A DNA stretch of 64,000 nucleotides. Source: Pseudomonas putida (GTDB lineage Bacteria; Pseudomonadota; Gammaproteobacteria; Pseudomonadales; Pseudomonadaceae). The stretch covers positions 1,640,998 to 1,704,997 of the forward strand of contig CP124529.1 of assembly GCA_029953615.1 (NCBI GenBank). Direction: 5' to 3'. The notes beneath the pieces are model-generated. The model had not been told where the DNA came from and made no database searches. It saw nothing but the letters and a program-made list of their open reading frames with translations. Position 1 is the first letter of the stretch. Each line of letters starts with the position of its first letter. Below are positions 38,797 to 47,304 of this stretch, in pieces. Both the position numbers and the translations under genes were made by a program.

Positions 38797-39650
38797 GAGG
38801 CGTGCCCCCGGTACACCCGGAATTCATGCTCGAACCGGTGTTCGACAACCTCGGCGCCGGCCGCGACGCCATCGGCCTGGGCCAAAGCCGCAAGGCCGGC
38901 CTCGATACCCGCCACGGCACGGTACTGAGCCTGGAAGACATCAGTGTCAGCTTCGATGGCTTCAAGGCGCTGAACGCGCTGAACCTTTACATCGGCGTGG
39001 GCGAGTTGCGTTGCATCATCGGTCCCAACGGTGCCGGCAAGACCACGATGATGGATGTGATCACCGGCAAGACCCGGCCCGACAGCGGTACGGCCTGGTT
39101 CGGTGACACTCTCGACCTGACCCGCATGAACGAATACCAGATCGCCCAGGCCGGCATAGGCCGCAAGTTCCAGAAGCCCACGGTGTTCGAGGCGCTGACG
39201 GTGTTCGAAAACCTTGAGCTGGCGCTGAAGACCGACAAGTCGGTGTGGGCCAGCCTGGCAGCGCGCCTTGGCGGTGAGCAGCGCCAGCGTATCGAGGAAG
39301 TGCTGGGCACCTTGCGCCTGTTGCCGCTGGCCCAACGCCAGGCGGGTTTGCTGTCGCATGGGCAGAAGCAGTTTCTGGAGATCGGCATGCTGCTGGTGCA
39401 GGAGCCGCAATTGCTGTTGCTGGACGAGCCGGTGGCGGGCATGACCGATGCCGAGACCGAGTTCACCGCCGAGCTGTTCAAGGGGCTGGCTGGCAAGCAT
39501 TCACTGATGGTGGTGGAGCATGACATGGGTTTTGTCGGCAGCATTGCCGACCATGTGACCGTGCTTCACCAGGGCAGCGTGCTGGCGGAAGGCTCGCTGG
39601 AGCAGGTGCAGGCGGATGAGCGGGTGGTCGAGGTCTATCTGGGCCGGTGA
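38793..39650 (+). CDS. urtD: Urea ABC transporter ATP-binding protein UrtD
   Basis: 285 residues. Walker [10 protein letters not shown], signature LSHGQKQFLE and Walker B LLLLDEPVAGM are present. An N-terminal extension of about 45 residues precedes the ABC domain, as in other UrtD proteins. ATG overlaps the urtC stop. Confidence 0.94.
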   Translation: MRGVPPVHPEFMLEPVFDNLGAGRDAIGLGQSRKAGLDTRHGTVLSLEDISVSFDGFKALNALNLYIGVGELRCIIGPNGAGKTTMMDVITGKTRPDSGTAWFGDTLDLTRMNEYQIAQAGIGRKFQKPTVFEALTVFENLELALKTDKSVWASLAARLGGEQRQRIEEVLGTLRLLPLAQRQAGLLSHGQKQFLEIGMLLVQEPQLLLLDEPVAGMTDAETEFTAELFKGLAGKHSLMVVEHDMGFVGSIADHVTVLHQGSVLAEGSLEQVQADERVVEVYLGR

Positions 39651-39670
39651 CCGACATTTGAATGTTTGAA

Positions 39671-39781
39671 GCCTGTACCGGCCTCTTCGCGGGCTTGCCC
39701 GCTCCCACAGGAAACCCACGGTTGTCGAGCCTTGTGTAGTACCTGTGGGAGCGGGCGAGCCCGCGAAAGGGCCGGCACAGG
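39671..39781. repeat. REP pair, type A, inside the urt operon
   Basis: Inverted pair filling most of the 158-base gap between urtD and urtE. It is the second REP insertion in this operon and interrupts what is otherwise a tightly overlapping gene run. Confidence 0.92.
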
Positions 39782-39808
39782 CACAGCAACAATTTCAGGA
39801 ACACACAC

Positions 39809-40507
39809 ATGCTCAAGATCGACACCCTGCACCAGTACTACGGCGGCAGCCACATCCTCCGGGGCCTGTCCTTCGAAGCCAAAGTCGGCGAAGTCACCTG
39901 CCTGCTGGGCCGCAACGGCGTGGGCAAGACCACCCTGCTGCGCTGCCTGATGGGTCTGGTCCCGGCGCGCGACGGCAACATCGAATGGGAAGGCAAGCCG
40001 ATCACAAGCCTCAAGCCCCAGCAACGGGTCCACGCCGGCATCGCCTACGTACCCCAGGGTCGCGAGATTTTCCCGCGCCTCACTGTCGAGGAAAACCTGC
40101 TGATGGGGCTTTCACGCTTCCCCGCCCGTGAAGCTCGGGAGGTGCCGGCCTCCATCTACGAACTGTTCCCCGTGCTGGAACAGATGAAACAACGCCGTGG
40201 CGGTGACTTGTCCGGCGGCCAGCAGCAACAGCTGGCCATCGGCCGCGCACTGGCCAGCCGCCCGCGCCTGCTGATCCTCGACGAGCCCACCGAGGGTATC
40301 CAGCCTTCGGTGATCAAGGAGATCGGCGCAGTCATCCGTCGCCTGGCCGAGCGCGGCGACATGGCAATCCTGCTGGTGGAACAGTTCTACGACTTCGCCG
40401 AGGAGCTGGCCGACCAGTACCTGGTGATGGCCCGTGGCGAGATCATCCAGCGGGGCCGTGGCGAAAACATGCAAGCCGAGGGTGTGCGCGGGCTGGTAAC
40501 CATTTAA
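39809..40507 (+). CDS. urtE: Urea ABC transporter ATP-binding protein UrtE
   Basis: 232 residues, LivF-type ATPase: Walker A GRNGVGKTT, signature LSGGQQQQLAIGRAL, Walker B LLILDEPTEGIQPS. Works with UrtD to drive UrtBC. Separated from urtD by a REP pair, so it may be expressed less strongly or have its own start. Confidence 0.94.
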   Translation: MLKIDTLHQYYGGSHILRGLSFEAKVGEVTCLLGRNGVGKTTLLRCLMGLVPARDGNIEWEGKPITSLKPQQRVHAGIAYVPQGREIFPRLTVEENLLMGLSRFPAREAREVPASIYELFPVLEQMKQRRGGDLSGGQQQQLAIGRALASRPRLLILDEPTEGIQPSVIKEIGAVIRRLAERGDMAILLVEQFYDFAEELADQYLVMARGEIIQRGRGENMQAEGVRGLVTI

Positions 40508-40538
40508 TCTGCGTGCAACGACCCTGCGAGACGCTGTC

Positions 40539-41054
40539 ATGAGCCATGAAATCCGCGACGCCCTGCCTGACGATGTGCCGGGCATTCTCGACATCTACAA
40601 CGACGCGGTGCGCAACACCACGGCGATCTGGAACGAAACCCCGGTGGACCTGGCTAACCGCCTGGCCTGGTTCGATGCAAGGGCACAGCAGGGCTACCCG
40701 ATCCTGGTGGCGGTGGATGGGAGCGGTGTGCTGGGCTATGCATCGTTTGGCGACTGGCGGCCGTTCGAGGGCTTTCGCAACACCGTGGAACATTCGGTGT
40801 ATATCCGTGGCGATCAGCGCGGCAGGGGGTTGGGCCCGGTGCTGATGGCGGCACTGGTCGAGCGGGCGCGCGCGTGTGGCAAGCATGTGATGGTGGCGGC
40901 CATCGAGAGCGGCAATGCAGCGTCGGTGCGCCTGCATGAGCGGCTGGGCTTCGTGGTGACCGGGCAGATGCCGCAGGTGGGGGTGAAGTTTGGCCGGTGG
41001 CTGGATCTGACCTTCATGCAGCTGGTGTTGGATCCGAGAGCGGAGCCAAGCTAG
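40539..41054 (+). CDS. GNAT family N-acetyltransferase, phosphinothricin-acetyltransferase-like
   Basis: 171 residues. Opening HEIRDALPDDVPGILDIYNDAVRNTTAIW and the acetyl-CoA loop GDQRGRGLGPVLMAAL (about residues 89-104) mark the PAT/Bar branch, as does HVMVAAIESGNAASVRLHERLGF. Natural substrates of pseudomonad members include methionine sulfoximine-type compounds or methionine derivatives; here it is unproven. It starts 31 bases after urtE and could share its transcript. Confidence 0.88.
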   Translation: MSHEIRDALPDDVPGILDIYNDAVRNTTAIWNETPVDLANRLAWFDARAQQGYPILVAVDGSGVLGYASFGDWRPFEGFRNTVEHSVYIRGDQRGRGLGPVLMAALVERARACGKHVMVAAIESGNAASVRLHERLGFVVTGQMPQVGVKFGRWLDLTFMQLVLDPRAEPS

Positions 41055-41065
41055 GTTTTGTGTGA

Positions 41066-41163
41066 AATTCTTCGCGGGCTTGCCCGCTCCCACAGGGATC
41101 GCACATTTCCCCAGACCTGTGCAGTACCTGTGGGAGCGGGCAAGCCCGCGAATAGGCCGGGCC
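41066..41163. repeat. REP pair, type A
   Basis: Inverted pair between the convergent GNAT and cbpM genes. Confidence 0.92.
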
Positions 41164-41171
41164 TGCAAACC

Positions 41172-41477
41172 TCACATCTGGATAAACCTGCCCAACCGCT
41201 GTCTCAGCATGCTGTTCTCACTGCGCAACTGCTGCACTTCCTGCAACAGCTCCAGCGCCAGCGCCACCCCTTCCCACTCCAGTTCCAGCTCCTGATGCAG
41301 CTTCGCCGCGCGTTTGGCCAGCAACGGCGCCTGATCGTCGAACAACCAGTCCTCCGGCGTTCGCCCGGAAGGTTCGACAATGCCGTGCTCGACGATTTCG
41401 ATCACGCAGTCAGCCGTGATATCGGCCTCCTGACACAGGGTACGCATGTCCAGTTGAACGATCAGGGTGCTGCTCAT
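41172..41477 (-). CDS. cbpM: Chaperone modulatory protein CbpM
   Basis: 101 residues from the ATG at 41477 (MSSTLIVQLDMRTL). A MerR-like helical domain (TADCVIEIVEHGIVEPSG) and a C-terminal coiled coil (LELLQEVQQLRSENSMLRQRL) fit CbpM, which binds the J-domain of CbpA and inhibits it. Begins 2 bases after the cbpA stop; GGAG in the cbpA tail is its ribosome-binding site. Confidence 0.9.
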   Translation of the reverse strand: MSSTLIVQLDMRTLCQEADITADCVIEIVEHGIVEPSGRTPEDWLFDDQAPLLAKRAAKLHQELELEWEGVALALELLQEVQQLRSENSMLRQRLGRFIQM

Positions 41478-41479
41478 GA

Positions 41480-42433
41480 TCACTTACTCCATTGTGTCCT
41501 CGGGTTGAACGCAGCCTTCTCGGAAAGCTGGGTCCACAGTTCGCGGGCAGACTCGTCGGATGCGGGTGGCATGACCACTTTCAGTTGCGCGTAAAGGTTG
41601 CCGCGCTCGCCACGCTTGTTGGCCAGGCCCTTGCCCGGTACGCGCAGGCGCTGGCCACTCTGGCTGTCGGGACGGATGGTGAGGTTGATCTTGCCGTCCA
41701 GGGTCGGCACGGCCACCTTGGCGCCCAGTGCGGCCTCCCACGGTGCCAGCGGCACGGTGATGATCAGGTCATGACCTTCGACATCGAACAGCGGGTGCGG
41801 TGCCATGCGAATGGTCAGGAACAGGTCGCCATTGGCCCCGCCACCACTGCCCGGCGCGCCCTGGCCCTTGAGGCGGATGCGCTCGCCGTCGGTCACCCCG
41901 GCCGGGATCTTCACGTTCAAGGTCTTTGTAGTGAAGCCGGTGCGCTGGCCCATGGCATTGGTCTGTGGCACCTGGAAACTGATCTGCTTGGACTCCTTGC
42001 TCAGGGTCTCTTCAAGGAAGACCGCCAGTTCTAGCTCCACGTCCTGCCCCCGCCTGCCGGCACTGCGTTGCTGCTGCCGGGCACCACCGAACGGGTTGCC
42101 ACCGCGGCTACCAAAGATCGAGCTGAAGAAGTCGGAAAAATCACCGCCTTCGAAGCCACCGCCACCGCCGCGGCTTTCCCAACCCGGAGGTGCCTGGAAC
42201 GGCCGGCCATGTTGGCCGCCGTACTTGCGGATTTCGTCGAACTCGGCACGTTTCTGCGCGTCACCCAGCACTTCGTAGGCCTCGTTGGCCTCCTTGAATT
42301 TTTCCTCGGCGTCGCGCTCCTTGCTGACGTCGGGGTGATACTTGCGCGCCAGCTTGCGGTACGCGGCCTTGATTGCCTTGTCGTCCGCCGTGGGCTCTAC
42401 GCCGAGTATCTTGTAATAGTCTTTGAAGTCCAT
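41480..42433 (-). CDS. cbpA: DnaJ-like curved DNA-binding protein CbpA
   Basis: 317 residues: J-domain (1-70; [18 protein letters not shown] with the HPD triad), a Gly/Phe-rich linker (about 75-125) and two C-terminal beta domains (about 125-310). No zinc-finger, hence CbpA rather than DnaJ. Acts as a DnaK co-chaperone and nucleoid-associated protein. A heat-shock-type promoter lies about 40-65 bases upstream. Cotranscribed with cbpM; divergent from an Hsp70-like gene. Confidence 0.95.
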   Translation of the reverse strand: MDFKDYYKILGVEPTADDKAIKAAYRKLARKYHPDVSKERDAEEKFKEANEAYEVLGDAQKRAEFDEIRKYGGQHGRPFQAPPGWESRGGGGGFEGGDFSDFFSSIFGSRGGNPFGGARQQQRSAGRRGQDVELELAVFLEETLSKESKQISFQVPQTNAMGQRTGFTTKTLNVKIPAGVTDGERIRLKGQGAPGSGGGANGDLFLTIRMAPHPLFDVEGHDLIITVPLAPWEAALGAKVAVPTLDGKINLTIRPDSQSGQRLRVPGKGLANKRGERGNLYAQLKVVMPPASDESARELWTQLSEKAAFNPRTQWSK

Positions 42434-42471
42434 CTATGGATCACCAATGTGAATGTGCGTGTTGCAATAGA

Positions 42472-42499
42472 AGATAGGGTTCAAGCATAGCCTTTCAAG
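42472..42499 (-). promoter_or_regulatory. Sigma-32 (RpoH)-type promoter of cbpA
   Basis: On the minus strand CTTGAAA (42499-42493) is followed after 13 bases by CCCTATCT (42479-42472). This matches CTTGAAA-N13-CCCCATNT with a single mismatch in the -10 element. It lies 39 bases before the cbpA ATG. Confidence 0.7.
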
Positions 42500-42597
42500 A
42501 CCGCCTTGGGTTTGCGCCATGGCAGACGACCGGTCTTGATTCTGTAGCCAACTGGCATACACTGCGCGGCCGTTTTGCCTCCGGAAGCTCATTTCCC

Positions 42598-43869
42598 ATG
42601 TCTGACGTATCCCCGGCCCGCGCCCTGGGCATCGACTTTGGCACCTCAAACTCCACGGTCGGCTGGCACCGCCCCGGCGTGGAGTCGCTGATTGCCCTGG
42701 AAGACGGCAAGATCACCTTGCCCTCGGTGGTGTTCTTCAACATCGAGGAGCGTCGCCCGGTATATGGCCGCCTGGCGCTGCACGAGTACCTGGAAGGCTA
42801 CGAAGGCCGCCTGATGCGCTCGCTGAAAAGTCTGCTGGGTTCAAAGCTGATCAAGCACGACACCAGCGTGCTGGGCAGCGCCCTGCCGTTCAAGGACCTG
42901 TTGGGCATGTTCATCGGCGAGCTGAAAAAGCGTGCCGAAGCAGCTGCCGGACGTGAGTTCGAGCAAGTGGTGCTGGGCCGCCCGGTGTTCTTCGTCGACG
43001 AAGACCCGGCCGCCGACCAGGAGGCCGAGGACACTCTGGCCGAAGTGGCGCGCAAGATCGGCTTCAAGGATGTGTCGTTCCAGTACGAGCCGATTGCCGC
43101 AGCCTTCGACTACGAGTCGAGCATCAGCGGCGAAGAACTGGTGCTGATCGTCGACATCGGCGGTGGTACCTCGGACTTCACCCTGATCCGTCTGTCGCCC
43201 GAGCGCCATCTGGTCGCCGAGCGCCAGAGCGACATCCTCGCCACCGGCGGCGTGCACATTGGCGGTACCGACTTCGACAAGCAACTGAGCCTGCAGGGCG
43301 TGATGCCACTGTTCGGCTACGGCAGCCGCATGAAGAGCGGCGCGCTGATGCCGACCAGCTATCACCTGAACCTCGCCACCTGGCACACCATCAACGCCCT
43401 GTACTCGCAGAAGTCGCAGCTGGCGCTGGGCAGCATGCGCTATGACATCGAGGACACGCTGGGCATCGACCGCCTGTTCAAGCTGATCGAAGAGCGTGCC
43501 GGGCACTGGCTGGCGATGGAAGTGGAGGCCAGCAAGATCGAGCTGACCGAGCAGCAGAGCCGCCATGTGGACCTCAGCCGCATCGAGCCTGAGTTGACTG
43601 CAGAACTGACCCGCGTACTGTTCGAAGAGGCGATCGAAGGCCTGCTGGAGCGCGTGCGCGGTAGCGTGAGCGAACTGCTGGCCAAGGCTGGCGTCAGCGA
43701 AACGCAAGTCGACACGGTGTTCTTCACCGGCGGCTCCAGCGGTATTCCGGCACTGCGCAACAGCGTGGCGGCGATGCTGCCGAATGCGCGGCATGTGGAA
43801 GGCAACATCTTTGGCAGCATTGGCAGCGGGCTGGCCATCGAGGCGCGCAAGCGCTATGGCGTAGCCTGA
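42598..43869 (+). CDS. Hsp70-family protein, YegD-like
   Basis: 423 residues comprising essentially an actin-like ATPase domain: phosphate 1 loop GIDFGTSNSTVGW, phosphate 2 LVLIVDIGGGTSDFTLI, adenosine motif FFTGGSSGIPALRN. The C-terminal substrate-binding and lid domains of DnaK are absent. E. coli YegD is the closest type; its client or partner is unknown. Divergent from cbpA with 164 bases between, so a chaperone link is plausible but unproven. Confidence 0.9.
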   Translation: MSDVSPARALGIDFGTSNSTVGWHRPGVESLIALEDGKITLPSVVFFNIEERRPVYGRLALHEYLEGYEGRLMRSLKSLLGSKLIKHDTSVLGSALPFKDLLGMFIGELKKRAEAAAGREFEQVVLGRPVFFVDEDPAADQEAEDTLAEVARKIGFKDVSFQYEPIAAAFDYESSISGEELVLIVDIGGGTSDFTLIRLSPERHLVAERQSDILATGGVHIGGTDFDKQLSLQGVMPLFGYGSRMKSGALMPTSYHLNLATWHTINALYSQKSQLALGSMRYDIEDTLGIDRLFKLIEERAGHWLAMEVEASKIELTEQQSRHVDLSRIEPELTAELTRVLFEEAIEGLLERVRGSVSELLAKAGVSETQVDTVFFTGGSSGIPALRNSVAAMLPNARHVEGNIFGSIGSGLAIEARKRYGVA

Positions 43870-43881
43870 GCCAGGCTCTTC

Positions 43882-43977
43882 AGCCTGTGCCGGCCCCTTC
43901 GCGGGCTTGCCCGCTCCCACAGGGACCGCACCGTACCTGTGGGAGCGGGCAAGCCCGCGAAGGGGCCGGCACAGGCT
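43882..43977. repeat. REP pair, type A, near-perfect palindrome
   Basis: Left and right halves, including outer CAGCCTGTGCCGGCCCCTTC and GAAGGGGCCGGCACAGGCT arms, are almost exactly complementary. Between convergent Hsp70-like and AI-2E-type genes. The longest inverted match among the REP pairs here. Confidence 0.93.
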
Positions 43978-43986
43978 ATTGAAGAA

Positions 43987-44994
43987 TCAGACCAGTTCGG
44001 CCCGCTTCAGCTCACTCTTCAGGTAGGCATAGTAGATCGGCCCCGCCACCACCCCAGGCAGCCCGAACGCCGCCTCGAACACCAGCATTGCCAGCAGCAG
44101 TTCCCACGACTTGGCACTGATCTGCCCACCCACGATCCGCGCGTTGAGGAAATACTCGACCTTGTGGATGACGATCAGGTAACCCAGCGCCGCCGCCGCC
44201 ACCCAGATCGACAGCGACAGGCCGACGATGGTGATCAGGGTATTCGACATCAGGTTGCCGATCACCGGCAGCAGGCCCAAAAGGAAGGTCAGCACGATCA
44301 GCGTCTTGGTCAGCGGCAGGTGCACGTCGAACATCGGCAGCACCACGGCCAGGAAGATGCCGGTGAACGTAGTGTTGAGCAGCGAGATCTTGATCTGCGC
44401 GAAGACGATGTTGCGAAACGCCTGCACCAACAGGCTCAGGCGCTCGAACAGCGCCGCCGCCAGTGGCTTGCGCCGGGAGATGTCGGGGATGCGCTGCAAG
44501 GCGACGATGGCGCCGAGGATCATGCCGATCAGCAGGGTGACGAACATGTGTGCCATGCCCTTGCCCACCAGCTGCAGGTCGCTCAGGTGGCTCTTGATCC
44601 AGTCACCAATGGCCACCTTGAACTCCGCCGCACTGGCCGGCAGGTAGCCTTCGATGAACGGCGGCAGCTGGCCACGGGCACGCTCCACCAGGGCCATGAA
44701 CTTGTCCAGCGAGGCCCCGGGGTTTTCCGCCTCGTGCAGCAGGAAGCTGAAGGCACCGGCAAACAGCAGGGTCAGGGTGCTGACCACCAGCGTGCCAAGC
44801 AGCGCCACCGCCAGCCAGCGGGCGCGCTGCCCGGCGAGCAGCGGCTGCAGCCGCGGCGTGAGCATGTTGACCAGCTCGAACACCAGCAAGCCGGCCAGCA
44901 GGCTCGGCAGCAATTTCAGGGGCAGCGCCAGCAACAGGCCGGCAAACACGATGATCCAGCTGGCCAGGGTGACCTGGCGGGGGGTGAAGGTCAT
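43987..44994 (-). CDS. AI-2E family transporter
   Basis: 335-residue polytopic membrane protein (about seven or eight helices) with the family segments LLIGMILGAIVAL, NTTFTGIFLAVVLP and VGPIYYAYL-like C-terminal VVAGPIYYAYLKSELK. Only some members export autoinducer-2; others exchange sodium/proton or export other compounds, so the substrate is unknown. No luxS or lsr genes are seen here. Confidence 0.88.
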   Translation of the reverse strand: MTFTPRQVTLASWIIVFAGLLLALPLKLLPSLLAGLLVFELVNMLTPRLQPLLAGQRARWLAVALLGTLVVSTLTLLFAGAFSFLLHEAENPGASLDKFMALVERARGQLPPFIEGYLPASAAEFKVAIGDWIKSHLSDLQLVGKGMAHMFVTLLIGMILGAIVALQRIPDISRRKPLAAALFERLSLLVQAFRNIVFAQIKISLLNTTFTGIFLAVVLPMFDVHLPLTKTLIVLTFLLGLLPVIGNLMSNTLITIVGLSLSIWVAAAALGYLIVIHKVEYFLNARIVGGQISAKSWELLLAMLVFEAAFGLPGVVAGPIYYAYLKSELKRAELV

Positions 44995-45065
44995 ACAGCC
45001 TCAACGGCAGACAACGGGAAAGACCCGCAGTCTGCCAGCCTTACGTCTGCAGGCATAGGCGCAGG

Positions 45066-45353
45066 TCATTTCTTCTTCAGGCAGTCGCTCATGAACGCTT
45101 TGCGCTCGTCCCCCTTCAGGGCCTTGGTGGTGGCGTCGGCGTTGCAGGTTTTCATCTTTTCTTGCTGGGTTTGCGGCACGTCCTTCTTCAGGCAGGTGCT
45201 CATGAAGGCTTTGCGCTCATCGCCCTTGAGGGCCTTGGCGGTGGCGTCGGCGTTGCAGGTTTTCATCTTTTCCTGCTGCGCGGTATTGGCGGCGAAGCCT
45301 TGGGCGCTGAACAACACCGCCAGTACCAGGAAGGGGATTTGCAGCACTTTCAT
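45066..45353 (-). CDS. psiF: PsiF repeat protein
   Basis: 95 residues with signal peptide (MKVLQIPFLVLAVLFSAQGFA) and two near-identical PsiF repeats: QQEKMKTCNADATAKALKGD and QQEKMKTCNADATTKALKGD, each ending KAFMSxCLKK. E. coli psiF is induced by phosphate starvation; the molecular role is unknown. Each repeat has two cysteines, likely disulfide-bonded in the periplasm. Start at residue MKV (45353) is chosen because it begins the signal peptide; upstream in-frame codons are unlikely. Confidence 0.9.
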   Translation of the reverse strand: MKVLQIPFLVLAVLFSAQGFAANTAQQEKMKTCNADATAKALKGDERKAFMSTCLKKDVPQTQQEKMKTCNADATTKALKGDERKAFMSDCLKKK

Positions 45354-45416
45354 GGAGTAGTCTCCTTGGCTCCGCGCCCGATGCACGGGGGTCGAGCTGA
45401 GTGTAGCCAAGAATTC

Positions 45417-46205
45417 TCAACGCCCTGCCCGTGCCTGGCGACGGTATTGCTCGGGCGTGCATCGGGCCTGGCGCTGGAACATGGCGATGAACGCCGAGGC
45501 GCTGCTGTAGCCCAGGTCGAAGGCGATGGCCTGGATCGGCTGGCCGGCTTCCAGTGCTTCGATGGCGCGCAGAAAACGCAGGCGCAGGCGCCATTCGCCA
45601 AAACTGATGCCCAGTTCGCGCAGGAACTGGCGGGCCAGGGTGCGCTCGCTGACGTGCACGCGGGCGGCCCAGTCGGCTAGCGGGCGGTTGTCGCCCGGCT
45701 CGGCACCGAGGGCATCGAGCACCTGGCGCAAGCCTTCGCTGTGGGCAAACGGCAGGTAACAGGCCTGGCTGGGCGCCAGTAGCAGTTGGTCAAGCAGTAC
45801 CTGCACCAGGCGCTGGTCGCGCTCGCCCTCGGCCACCCGCAGGTCGCGCCGGGCGAAGTCGGCGAGGATGGCCTTGAGGATGTCGCTGATCATCAGGCTG
45901 CATGGTTGCTGAGGCAGTGCGGCACACAGGCTGCGGTCCAGGTAGACCGAACGGTAGACGATGGCCTGTGGGTTGTAGCAGCCATGCTCGGTGTCGGGCG
46001 GCACCCACACGGCGTATTGCGGTGGTGACAGGAAGTGCTGGCCGGCGACCTCCAGGTGCATCACGCCGTGGGCGGTGTAGTTGAGCTGGCCCCAGGTGTG
46101 GCGATGCAGGGCGCTGCGTGTATCGGCACCGAACTCGTCGTGGCGGAAGTACACCGGAGCCGGGAGTTGGGTGAACCGGGGAATGTCGAGGTAATTGCGC
46201 GGCAT
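45417..46205 (-). CDS. AraC family transcriptional regulator
   Basis: 262 residues: N-terminal cupin-type sensing domain (about 15-130) and C-terminal AraC HTH (about 165-260; VSERTLARQFLRELGISFGEW and IAFDLGYSSASAFIAMFQRQ). Divergent from an EamA exporter gene, the usual layout for a regulator of its neighbour. The effector is unknown. Confidence 0.9.
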   Translation of the reverse strand: MPRNYLDIPRFTQLPAPVYFRHDEFGADTRSALHRHTWGQLNYTAHGVMHLEVAGQHFLSPPQYAVWVPPDTEHGCYNPQAIVYRSVYLDRSLCAALPQQPCSLMISDILKAILADFARRDLRVAEGERDQRLVQVLLDQLLLAPSQACYLPFAHSEGLRQVLDALGAEPGDNRPLADWAARVHVSERTLARQFLRELGISFGEWRLRLRFLRAIEALEAGQPIQAIAFDLGYSSASAFIAMFQRQARCTPEQYRRQARAGR

Positions 46206-46282
46206 GCTGTCTGCTTTGCGGGGCGGGTTGTCTGGATAGAAGTATAGGCTTGTGAACAGACAATCGATAATACAGGCCTATC

Positions 46283-46402
46283 GAGGGCCTGCTCCGCAGG
46301 CCTTCGCGGGCTTGCCCGCTCCCACAGGATCCACGCCAGCTTTCAGGCCTGTGATATCCCTGTGGGAGCGGGCAAGCCCGCGAAGGGCTGCAAAGCAGCC
46401 CC
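46283..46402. repeat. REP pair, type A, with flanking hairpin
   Basis: Inverted pair in the AraC-EamA divergent gap, preceded by GGGCCTGCTCCGCAGGCC and followed by GGGCTGCAAAGCAGCCCC hairpins. Confidence 0.9.
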
Positions 46403-46431
46403 AATCCAAGCCCCAACGAGTAACCTGCTTC

Positions 46432-47304
46432 ATGAACTACCTGTTCCCCCTGACCGCCATCCTGATATGGGCCGGCAACACCGTGGTCACCAAGATGTCC
46501 GCCGGTGCCATCCACCCTGCCGAGATCGGCTTCTACCGCTGGCTGCTGGCCGCGCTGCTGTTCACCCCGTTCCTGCTGCCCGCCGTGTGGCGCAATCGGG
46601 CGGCCATTCGCCCGCACCTGGGCAAGGTTTGCGTGCTGGGCGTGCTGGGCATGGCGCTGTACCAGAGCCTGGCCTACTTCGCCGCCGGCATCACCAGCGC
46701 CACCAACATGGGCATCATCCTCTCGCTGATGCCACTGATGTCCCTGGCGCTGTCCATCGCCTGGCTGGGTCAGCGCCTGAGCTACGGCGCTCTGCTGGGC
46801 GCACTGGTGTCATTTCTCGGCGTGCTTGAAGTGGTCAGTGCCGGCCACCCCGCCAGCCTGCTGCAACAAGGCCTGAACAGCGGGGACCTGCTGATGCTCG
46901 TGGCCACACTGGCCTACGCGCTGTACAGCTTCCTGCTGAAGAAATGGCAGCTGCGCCTGCCGCCGATGCAGCTGCTGTACCTGCAGGTGCTGGTAGCCAT
47001 CGTCGTGCTGTTGCCGCTGTTCCTGCTGTCGGACAAGACCGGGCTGAACAGCCGCAACATCGGCCTGGTGCTGTACGCCTGCGTGCTGGCCTCGATGATC
47101 GCGCCCCTGGTGTGGATGCAGGCTGTGCAACGCCTGGGGCCCAGCCGCACCACGCTGTTTTTCAACCTGCTGCCGCTGGTCACGGCGCTGATCGCCGCCG
47201 TGGTGCTCGACGAGCAGCTTGCCCGCTATCACCTGGTCGGTGGCCTGCTGACCCTGGCGGGCGTGGTGCTGGCCGAGCGCTGGACCACACCGATCCGTCG
47301 CTAG
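46432..47304 (+). CDS. EamA/DMT family transporter
   Basis: 290 residues with ten membrane helices in two EamA repeats (about 1-135 and 150-285). MNYLFPLTAILIWAGNTVVTK is the typical opening, and ASMIAPLVWMQAVQRLGPSR lies in the second repeat. Likely exports a small metabolite or amino acid; probably controlled by the divergent AraC regulator. Its end overlaps the convergent lipase gene by 4 bases. Confidence 0.9.
   Translation: MNYLFPLTAILIWAGNTVVTKMSAGAIHPAEIGFYRWLLAALLFTPFLLPAVWRNRAAIRPHLGKVCVLGVLGMALYQSLAYFAAGITSATNMGIILSLMPLMSLALSIAWLGQRLSYGALLGALVSFLGVLEVVSAGHPASLLQQGLNSGDLLMLVATLAYALYSFLLKKWQLRLPPMQLLYLQVLVAIVVLLPLFLLSDKTGLNSRNIGLVLYACVLASMIAPLVWMQAVQRLGPSRTTLFFNLLPLVTALIAAVVLDEQLARYHLVGGLLTLAGVVLAERWTTPIRR

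Noticed and set aside
43987..44994. Quorum-sensing AI-2 export system
   Set aside because: The gene is only a family member by name; no luxS or lsr genes are present, so the substrate is left open.
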